This document shows positions 6,019-10,844 of a stretch of DNA of 10,844 bases, piece after piece. This DNA comes from Bacillota bacterium (GTDB lineage: Bacteria > Bacillota > Clostridia > Lachnospirales > Lachnospiraceae). Where the stretch lies: positions 1 through 10,844 of the forward strand of contig JAEWIZ010000007.1 of the NCBI GenBank assembly GCA_023386815.1, given 5' to 3'. Position numbers and translations under genes: made by a program. Numbering within the stretch: position 1 is the stretch's first letter; each line of letters begins with the position of its first letter. A model generated the notes under the pieces. The model was not told the DNA's origin. It ran no database searches and was given only the letters and a program-made list of their open reading frames with translations.

Positions 6019-6603
6019 TTATTGCAATGCCAAGTTTCTCAAATGATTAATACTATAATTAATACCGAGGCAGATCTGGTCTGCCATAGCCATTACTACA
6101 TTTAAGCGAGTTGTCTGAAGGAGCATATGATCTAGAAAACCAGAAAAGTTTACGATACCGGTGATAAAAATATCGCCAACTTCAGGCAATTCCTTATCTA
6201 CTCCTGCTCCTGGTTTCAATGGTCCTTCTCCCAGGGTAATGTAACCAACATGGTTTGATTTACCTAGGGATGCGTCAATTGCAATAATAAAGGCATCCTC
6301 ATGAACCTGGTTTATCATATCAATGGTATCTTTTAAATTCTTTGCGTGTACAGGTTCCTCCAGGGTACCGTATACCTGATAATTATGATACTTTTTATAT
6401 TTTGACAATTTATATCCAATGATAGGGCCAAGGCAATCACCAGTTGCTCGGTCAGAACCAATACATAGGAATATAATGGTACGATTGGATAGCACCTGTT
6501 CTTTGATCAAATCCGTCAACGTGCAGCCTAGTTCATAGGCAGAGCTCTTTTCACAGGAATTAAAGTAGGATACCCTGCTGGTATTTTTAAAAAAAATGCT
6601 CAT
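6019..6603 (-). CDS. yyaC: YyaC-family sporulation protein (putative spore protease)
   Basis: The product has 194 residues. The minus-strand start is the ATG at 6603-6601, with GGAGG (6614-6610) six bases upstream; a longer frame to 6645 lacks a site and would add a hydrophobic extension. The family (TIGR02841/DUF1256, called spore protease YyaC) resembles the GPR and hydrogenase-maturation protease fold. Visible motifs are CIGSDRATGDCLGP (47-60), the strongest signature, then GTLEEPVHAKN (79-89), IIAIDASLG (106-114) and GAGVDKELPEVGD (133-145). Acidic residues such as Asp51, Asp56 and Asp110 are likely metal or active-site ligands by analogy. Proteolytic activity is not established as far as I know. 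Its presence implies an endospore former. I saw no convincing forespore sigma promoter upstream. Confidence 0.9.
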   Translation of the reverse strand: MSIFFKNTSRVSYFNSCEKSSAYELGCTLTDLIKEQVLSNRTIIFLCIGSDRATGDCLGPIIGYKLSKYKKYHNYQVYGTLEEPVHAKNLKDTIDMINQVHEDAFIIAIDASLGKSNHVGYITLGEGPLKPGAGVDKELPEVGDIFITGIVNFSGFLDHMLLQTTRLNVVMAMADQICLGINYSINHLRNLALQ

Positions 6604-6768
6604 TAATAACCTCCAAAGGAATAATCTTAGCAAAAGTATTACCAATTCAAATAAAAATAGTCATATAAAATGCTTGAAATTGTTAATAAATCAGGGGATT
6701 TCCAGTCATTTTCGAGTAATTCCTATTTTAAAGAGTTCAAATCAGGTAGAAGGCTGGCGATAATAGGA

Positions 6769-6868
6769 TAATTAAGCAGATTACTGTGGACAACTTCTAA
6801 GGATTCTTTCACTAATTATGACAAAAAGCCTGTCCTAATTATGATATGATTTGTTTTAATTAAGCAGA
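6769..6868 (+). repeat. Two nested pairs of perfect direct repeats before the LysM gene
   Basis: TAATTAAGCAGA occurs at 6769-6780 and 6857-6868 (period 88). Between the copies, CTAATTATGA occurs at 6812-6821 and 6835-6844 (period 23), overlapping the candidate -35 and -10 boxes of the downstream promoter. The arrangement resembles operator sites, but AT-rich sequence makes chance repeats more likely than usual. Confidence 0.5.
6818..6845 (+). promoter_or_regulatory. Candidate sigma-A promoter for the MPN-like/LysM gene
   Basis: ATGACA (6818-6823, 5/6) and TATGAT (6840-6845, 5/6) are 16 bases apart. A second TATGAT at 6845-6850 would need a 21-base spacer and fits less well. The start codon is 44 bases downstream of the -10 box. 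Confidence 0.5.
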
Positions 6869-6888
6869 ATGGAAGAGGAGTGAATCGC

Positions 6889-8235
6889 GTGATTGAAACC
6901 ATATACAGCAACGAAAGTGGAGAGTCGGGGAAAAACAAAGTGCAGCCGGCCTTTAAAATGCCTAAGAATATTCGCCAGATTGGGAAGGGGAACACCGGTA
7001 AAAACATCTATGTTGAAGACTATGTAATGACTTTCATCAAGCAATTAGCTGGAGGGGATTACTCGGGATGTAAACTCGCCGTTTTGGTTGGTCAATGTGT
7101 AAGGTCAGAAAATGTGCGTAATATCTTTGTTTCAGGAGCTTTGGAGATTAAAGGGCTTGGAACGGAGGAAGATATCGTCTTTTCCAATGAAGTTTGGACA
7201 AGTATCTATGAGGATATCAAGGAGTATTTCACGGATGCGGAGATTGTTGGATGGTTTGCTGGTGGGCCGGGCTATCTTTTGGCTGATGAAGAGAAGATCT
7301 TAAAAATCCATCTTGATAATTTTGCTGGACAAGACAAGGTGCTATTAACCTATGATAATATGGAGCGGGAAGAAGCCTTCTATTGTTATGAAAACAGTAA
7401 GCTAACGAAACAGGAAGGCTATTACATATATTACGAAAAAAATGAAGAAATGCAGAACTATATGATTAGTTATAAAAATACTCCAAGCAGCGAGGCAACA
7501 TACGAGGATAAAGTGTCCAGGGATATTCGTACGGTGCTCCAGAATAAGAAGCTACCGGTTGAGGAGGGTCAAAATACCACTAGACTAATGTATGCGGCAG
7601 GGACTTTGCTGGCAGCCATTATTTTAGTGGTTGGTGCTGCGATTCTAAATAATTATGATCAAATGAAGAGTATGCAAAAAACCATGGAATATCTGACAAC
7701 CAGTATGGAACAAATGCAGGTGGCATTTACGGATGAGGATAATCCGTCCGTAGAGGCGAATTCCTCAAATGTAAATAGTGAGACAAGGAATAAGGAGGAA
7801 ACGAAAACCGCAGAAGGGGTTGCGGATGATGCTTCCAAAGAGCAGAGTCTGGAGGTCGAGGTTTTATCCGGTGGAGTGAAGAATGAGCAAGACACAGAGA
7901 AAGTGGAAGATGCAGCAGTAGACAATGAAGCCATGGTTGATAAAGAAAGTGGTAGTGAGAAAGCTGAAGTTACAGCTAAACCCACAGCTAAACCCACAGC
8001 TAAACCCACAGTAACTCCAACTCCGAAAAAAACGGAGAAAAAAGCTGCAGATTCAACACCTAGTAAAGAAACACAAAAAACCGTTAATTATTATGTTGTA
8101 CAAGAGGGTGATACCCTGGCAGATATCAGCTATAAGCTTTATAAAACCTATACAAAGGCAAAAACAATAATGCAGTTGAATAATATTGATAATCCTGACT
8201 ATATTTTTGTGGGTCAGAAGCTGATTGTTCCATAA
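6889..8235 (+). CDS. Membrane-anchored LysM protein with an N-terminal MPN-like (inactive JAMM) domain
   Basis: The product has 448 residues from GTG 6889 (AGAGGAG, 6874-6880, eight bases upstream); GTG 6880 overlaps that site. There is no signal peptide. Residues ~38-195 look like an MPN/JAB fold: strand KLAVLVGQC (62-70), FVSGALEI, an E-D-I-V-F segment, helix VWTSIYEDIKEYF, then AEIVGWFAGGPGYLLADEE (117-135), HLDNFAGQDKVLLTYDN and EAFYCYE. In active JAMM enzymes the segment reads 'VGW.HSHPG'; here HSH is AGG, so zinc cannot bind as usual. TM helix 233-254, short coiled stretch 257-278, acidic linker, TAKP repeats (362-374), and a LysM domain (400-448: YYVVQEGDTLADIS ... IFVGQKLIVP) follow. 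Topology: N-domain inside, LysM outside binding peptidoglycan. The LysM call is secure; the MPN call is inference. Confidence 0.85.
   Translation: MIETIYSNESGESGKNKVQPAFKMPKNIRQIGKGNTGKNIYVEDYVMTFIKQLAGGDYSGCKLAVLVGQCVRSENVRNIFVSGALEIKGLGTEEDIVFSNEVWTSIYEDIKEYFTDAEIVGWFAGGPGYLLADEEKILKIHLDNFAGQDKVLLTYDNMEREEAFYCYENSKLTKQEGYYIYYEKNEEMQNYMISYKNTPSSEATYEDKVSRDIRTVLQNKKLPVEEGQNTTRLMYAAGTLLAAIILVVGAAILNNYDQMKSMQKTMEYLTTSMEQMQVAFTDEDNPSVEANSSNVNSETRNKEETKTAEGVADDASKEQSLEVEVLSGGVKNEQDTEKVEDAAVDNEAMVDKESGSEKAEVTAKPTAKPTAKPTVTPTPKKTEKKAADSTPSKETQKTVNYYVVQEGDTLADISYKLYKTYTKAKTIMQLNNIDNPDYIFVGQKLIVP
7972..8011 (+). repeat. 12-bp tandem repeat in the LysM protein linker
   Basis: ACAGCTAAACCC occurs three times without mismatch (7972-7983, 7984-7995, 7996-8007), followed by a partial ACAG. 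It encodes TAKP units of a wall-spanning linker. Perfect nucleotide identity suggests recent slippage and possible length variation between strains. Confidence 0.9.
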
Positions 8236-8309
8236 TTTCTCAGATATAAGGTGCAGTGTATAAGATACGACTCTAATAATCAACATCTGAAAGGAAACGA
8301 TGCAGTCAT

Positions 8310-8351
8310 AGGTGCTTATGGAGGCTTGATAACCTTCAAGGCACCTTTTTT
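8310..8351 (+). terminator. Intrinsic terminator after the LysM gene
   Basis: AGGTGC (8310-8315) pairs with GCACCT (8341-8346). Inner bases GGAGG (8320-8324) pair with CCTTC (8333-8337), the stem is imperfect, and a T-run follows (8346-8351). It ends the LysM transcript 75-115 bases after its stop codon. Confidence 0.75.
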
Positions 8352-8399
8352 AGCAAATGAGTCCTATTTTCTATTTGACATTAGAAAATAATAGGTGCC
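8340..8399 (+). other. Second hairpin tract with an alternative partner for the terminator arm
   Basis: GGCACCT (8340-8346), the 3' arm of the preceding terminator, is also the exact complement of AGGTGCC (8393-8399). Inside this outer pair sits a perfect 9-bp hairpin, TATTTTCTA (8365-8373) with TAGAAAATA (8382-8390), loop TTTGACAT. The terminator and this outer stem exclude each other. Confidence 0.5.
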
Positions 8400-8437
8400 A
8401 AGAGCTTCAAAATGAGTTATAATCTTTTTGTTATAAT
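8395..8437 (+). promoter_or_regulatory. Promoter region of the DUF5711-CvpA operon with a doubled -10 box
   Basis: GTTATAAT occurs twice (8416-8423 and 8430-8437), giving two perfect TATAAT hexamers 14 bases apart. The first has GTGCCA (8395-8400, 4/6) as a -35 box at 17 bases; that box overlaps the AGGTGCC arm. The second has no clear -35 box. Confidence 0.5.
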
Positions 8438-8488
8438 TTTAAAAAAGTATTTGTTCAGTTGCGGATAACAACAGCAGGAGTAGGTTTT

Positions 8489-9661
8489 ATGGCGAACGAA
8501 AAAGAGGGACAGGCCTTACGAGAGTACGGCAACCGCAAGAAGCGGTTGAGAAGGAGAAGAAGGATCATCATTGTAACTCTGCTCCTATTCATTGTAGCTT
8601 TAGGGCTGGCAGGATATAGTTTTATTAGTTTAAAAAAATACACTGACTATAAATTAATAAAAAAAACAGAAGTTACCGGCGTGAATGCAATTGGATATAT
8701 AGGTTTTGACGAGGGAATTGTTAAATATAGTAAAGATGGTGCGGTAGCAATAGGCAAAAATGGAACACTGTTATGGAACGGTGCTTATGAAATGACCGAT
8801 CCCATTGCTGATTCCTGCGAAAACTATGTGGTTATTGCTGATAGAGATGGAGAGTCAATACATATATACAATGAAAAAGGTGAGATTGGAAATATATCAA
8901 CAGTCAATGATATTAAAACTGTGGAGGTAGGAAAGCAGGGTGTGGTGGCTGTCTTAACGGAAAGTAGCAAGGGTAATCAAATCATATTATATGATAAAGA
9001 CGGAACAGAGCTGTCACATATTGAGACAACCGTTACTTCACAGGGCTATCCACTCGATATAACCTTATCCGATGACGGCAGGAAGCTAGTGACTAGTTAT
9101 CTTTCCTATACGGAGGGCAGTGTAACTGATATGGTATCTTGCTATAATTTTGGAGAAGTTGGAAAAAATAAAACGGATCGTTTTGTAGGAGGGTTCAAAT
9201 TTGATGAGGGCATTATCGTTCCAAGAGTAGAATTCATTAATAACGATACCATTTGCGCCTTTAAGGATAATGGATTTGTAATCTATTCGATGGAGGAATT
9301 GCCAAAGAGCGTTCATGACGAGAAGGTTGAGGGTAGAATACAAAGTGTAATTCATAATGAACAATATATCGGAATAATCGTCCAACGAGAGGGTGTTAAC
9401 GATAAAAGCCTCATGCTCTATGACTTAAAAGGAACTAAGGTATTAGAGAAGAAAGTTGATTTTAACTATGATACGATCTATCTAACAGAGAAAGAGCTTA
9501 TTATGTATAACAATACCTCTTGCATTATTATGAAATTGAACGGAGTGGTTAAATTTAAATATAACTTTGAGGAACGAATTGCTGGAGTTTATCCCATTAA
9601 TCACTTTGATCGCTACTATTTAATGAATGGCAAGGATATTTTGGAAATTCGTTTAAAATAG
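8489..9661 (+). CDS. DUF5711-like membrane-anchored beta-propeller protein
   Basis: The product has 390 residues from ATG 8489, with AGGAG (8476-8480) eight bases upstream; a TTG at 8459 is rejected for lack of a site. A very basic N-terminus (RKKRLRRRRR, 16-25) precedes one TM helix (~26-47), so the rest faces outward. Residues ~60-388 are a series of short beta repeats with turns such as KDGAVAIGKNGTLLWNG, IHIYNEKGEIGN, ILYDKDGTELS, MLYDLKGTKVLEKK and IIMKLNGVVKFKYN, typical of a WD40- or PQQ-like propeller without enzymatic motifs. I associate this architecture and its position before a CvpA gene with the Lachnospiraceae family DUF5711 (from memory). A scaffold or sensor role at the membrane is inferred. 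Only 48 bp separate it from the next gene. Confidence 0.75.
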   Translation: MANEKEGQALREYGNRKKRLRRRRRIIIVTLLLFIVALGLAGYSFISLKKYTDYKLIKKTEVTGVNAIGYIGFDEGIVKYSKDGAVAIGKNGTLLWNGAYEMTDPIADSCENYVVIADRDGESIHIYNEKGEIGNISTVNDIKTVEVGKQGVVAVLTESSKGNQIILYDKDGTELSHIETTVTSQGYPLDITLSDDGRKLVTSYLSYTEGSVTDMVSCYNFGEVGKNKTDRFVGGFKFDEGIIVPRVEFINNDTICAFKDNGFVIYSMEELPKSVHDEKVEGRIQSVIHNEQYIGIIVQREGVNDKSLMLYDLKGTKVLEKKVDFNYDTIYLTEKELIMYNNTSCIIMKLNGVVKFKYNFEERIAGVYPINHFDRYYLMNGKDILEIRLK

Positions 9662-9709
9662 TAGAAAAATTCTTGATCGTTATTAGGAAAAGTAAGAAGG
9701 AGAAATAGG

Positions 9710-10405
9710 ATGAATATATTATTGATAATCGTACTTGCAATTTTAATCGTAAATGCACTGATAGGTATGAAAGCGGGGTTAATTAGAACCGTATTTTCCC
9801 TATTTTCTATGATAATTGCAGTGGTTCTGACGATATGGGTAAGTCCTTATGTCAATAATTTTATGAAGAACAATGATAAAATCTACGAGGGGATTTCCTC
9901 TAAAGTTGAGAAAATGCTACCCTTTTCAGAGAAAGAAACAAAGGATGAAAATCAGGAGGACTTTATTCAAGAGTTGTCCTTACCCCAATCCATTAAGGAC
10001 TCAATGATTAAAAATAATACAGCCAAAGTATATAAAGAAATGGCAATAGACAACTTTCAAGATTATGTGAGTAATTATCTCACAGGAGTTATGATTAATG
10101 CAATGGCATTTATTATAACCTTTGTAGTAGTGCTGATTCTTCTTTGGGTATTCTGTTTTGCTTTGGATCTTATAAGTAAGCTACCGTTTCTGAATCAAAT
10201 TAATAAAACAGCTGGTTTGGCTGCCGGATTGGTACATGGTCTTGTAGTGGTTTGGATTTTTTTTATCCTACTAACGGTATTTGGAAGTACGGAGTCAGGA
10301 CAGAAGGCGCTCGAAATGATTGGACAAGACCAGATATTAAGCTTTATCTACAATAACAACTATCTTTTGAAGTTTATCACGAATATCACGAAGATAATAC
10401 TATAA
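9710..10405 (+). CDS. CvpA family membrane protein
   Basis: The product has 231 residues from ATG 9710, with AAGGAG (9697-9702) seven bases upstream. Four hydrophobic segments are seen at ~3-20, ~24-46, ~121-149 and ~167-194. The first two are joined by MKAGLIRTVFSLFS, which is the CvpA-like 'G..KG..R...SL...' signature. A charged loop (~50-115) with SEKETKDENQEDF lies between TM2 and TM3, longer than in E. coli CvpA but usual in Firmicutes members. CvpA was found through colicin V production and is linked to envelope homeostasis; its molecular role is unclear. Here it is the second gene of an operon with the DUF5711-like gene and ends before the terminator at 10459-10537. Confidence 0.8.
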   Translation: MNILLIIVLAILIVNALIGMKAGLIRTVFSLFSMIIAVVLTIWVSPYVNNFMKNNDKIYEGISSKVEKMLPFSEKETKDENQEDFIQELSLPQSIKDSMIKNNTAKVYKEMAIDNFQDYVSNYLTGVMINAMAFIITFVVVLILLWVFCFALDLISKLPFLNQINKTAGLAAGLVHGLVVVWIFFILLTVFGSTESGQKALEMIGQDQILSFIYNNNYLLKFITNITKIIL

Positions 10406-10458
10406 AGGTACAATGAGTTAGTATATCAATCAAGGAATCGGATGATTGTAAACCAATG

Positions 10459-10537
10459 CACCTGCAGTATCAAATCGCTTATGGAAAATCTAAGAAGTAC
10501 GGATTTTTAAGTAGATGGATATGGCAGGTGGTTTTTT
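10459..10537 (+). terminator. Long hairpin terminator of the DUF5711-CvpA operon
   Basis: CACCTGC (10459-10465) pairs with GCAGGTG (10524-10530), and TATC (10468-10471) continues with GATA (10518-10521). The 46-base loop can form an internal stem, AAATC with GGATTT. Six Ts follow (10532-10537). ACCAAT (10452-10457) and ATTGGT (10539-10544) extend the dyad outward. Confidence 0.75.
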
Positions 10538-10558
10538 AATTGGTACATGTAAATATTG

Positions 10559-10612
10559 GAAAGAAAAAAGTTTTAAAAAGTTGTTGACTTTCTCTTGGTA
10601 AGGTGATATACT
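10559..10612 (+). promoter_or_regulatory. Strong rrn-type promoter with A-rich upstream element
   Basis: TTGACT (10584-10589, 5/6) and TATACT (10607-10612, 5/6) lie 17 bases apart, and TGA just before the -10 gives the extended -10 contact. Bases 10559-10580 are almost pure A with T-tracts, like an UP element. The start of transcription would be near 10619. Confidence 0.75.
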
Positions 10613-10618
10613 TCATTT

Positions 10619-10844
10619 TGCTGACGCGGCAAGCCGCCACGTAAGCGAAAACAAAAAAGCTTGCAAGCCTTGAAAAATAAGGGGTGCAGCAATATGAACC
10701 TTGATAATTGAACAGTGAAACAACCCTGAAAATTCTAAAAATATGAAGTCTCACATGGACTTCAAAAATAGATTTTCATTGATGTCGAAAGACATCACGA
10801 ACCGTATCGGTATGATTTATCATATGGATACACCACAAAAACAG
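10619..10844 (+). other. Probable rRNA operon leader (pre-16S region)
   Basis: No credible gene lies here. The 5' part has GCGG-CAAG-CCGC (10626-10637) and the palindrome GCTTGCAAGC (10659-10668). At 10695-10715 the segment CCTTGATAATTGAACAG resembles the boxA-type antitermination motif of Firmicutes rRNA leaders ('CTTTGAAAACTGAACA'). Hairpins follow: TGAAGTC/GACTTCA (10744-10764), TGATGTC/GACATCA with a GAAA tetraloop (10780-10797), and ACCG/CGGT (10801-10811). Together with the strong promoter this is what precedes 16S rRNA in clostridia. The 'GAGTTTGATC' start of 16S is not reached before the window ends. Confidence 0.6.

Noticed and set aside
6604..6700. Forespore sigma-F/G promoter for yyaC on the minus strand
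   Set aside because: A GCTAAGATT segment partly fits a sigma-F -10, but no matching -35 lies at the right distance, so I do not call it.
7659..8009. 116-codon open frame on the minus strand within the LysM gene
   Set aside because: It is the complement of the Glu/Lys/Ala- and TAKP-rich linker, giving Ser/Leu/Ala-rich low complexity without a ribosome binding site.
8375..8380. Perfect TTGACA as a -35 box before the DUF5711-like gene
   Set aside because: No -10-like hexamer lies 15-19 bases downstream, and the motif sits in the loop of the 9-bp hairpin.
10690..10710. GGGGTGCAGCAAT followed by ATG as a small gene in the rRNA leader
   Set aside because: The frame closes after five codons and overlaps the boxA-like motif.
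10536..10754. 72-codon minus-strand frame across the rRNA-type promoter and leader
   Set aside because: It has no ribosome binding site and runs antisense through the promoter and hairpins; its composition is not protein-like.

Overview
The window looks like chromosome of a low-GC, Gram-positive, spore-forming anaerobe, most probably a Lachnospiraceae (Clostridium cluster XIVa) species. The reasons are AT-rich DNA, strong GGAGG-type ribosome binding sites, some GTG starts, separate secD and secF genes, a YyaC-type sporulation gene, a DUF5711/CvpA pair and a small Cys-rich protein of a family I associate with Lachnospiraceae. All family names come from reading the translations, not from searches.

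Left part, 1-3100: accessory or loosely organised genes. The first ~125 bases form three consecutive hairpins resembling the right end of an IS200/IS605-type element, that is the 3' omega RNA (reRNA) of TnpB. Gene debris follows: a possible C-terminal remnant ending at 232 and a 37-codon GNAT N-terminal fragment at 303-416. Then come a small membrane protein (417-860), a putative lipoprotein (934-1386) with a strong terminator, a histidine-phosphatase-superfamily protein (1591-2193) that lacks one expected phosphate-pocket arginine, an 86-aa Cys-rich protein (2249-2509) and a YvyF-like zinc-ribbon/HTH protein (2650-3099).

Middle part, 3188-6603: protein export and sporulation. An unrecognised two-TM protein lies 28 bp ahead of secD. 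secD and secF overlap by ATGA and end at a strong intrinsic terminator. A convergent yyaC gene lies on the minus strand. In many Clostridia the secDF neighbourhood carries the SCIFF peptide and its radical-SAM maturase; neither is in this window.

Right part, 6889-10844: cell-envelope genes and the start of an rRNA operon. The most interesting gene is at 6889-8235. It joins an N-terminal domain resembling the eukaryotic-type MPN/JAMM fold, with the metal-binding HxH replaced (GWFAGGPG), to one TM helix, an acidic and then TAKP-repeat linker, and a C-terminal LysM peptidoglycan-binding domain. Its 5' region carries two different pairs of perfect direct repeats. It ends at a terminator whose 3' arm can also pair with a second downstream arm. 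A DUF5711-like membrane-anchored beta-propeller protein and a CvpA-family protein follow as an apparent operon ending at a long hairpin terminator. The last ~260 bases contain a near-consensus promoter with an A-rich upstream tract and a leader with a boxA-like motif and several hairpins, typical of DNA just before a 16S rRNA gene; mature 16S is not reached.
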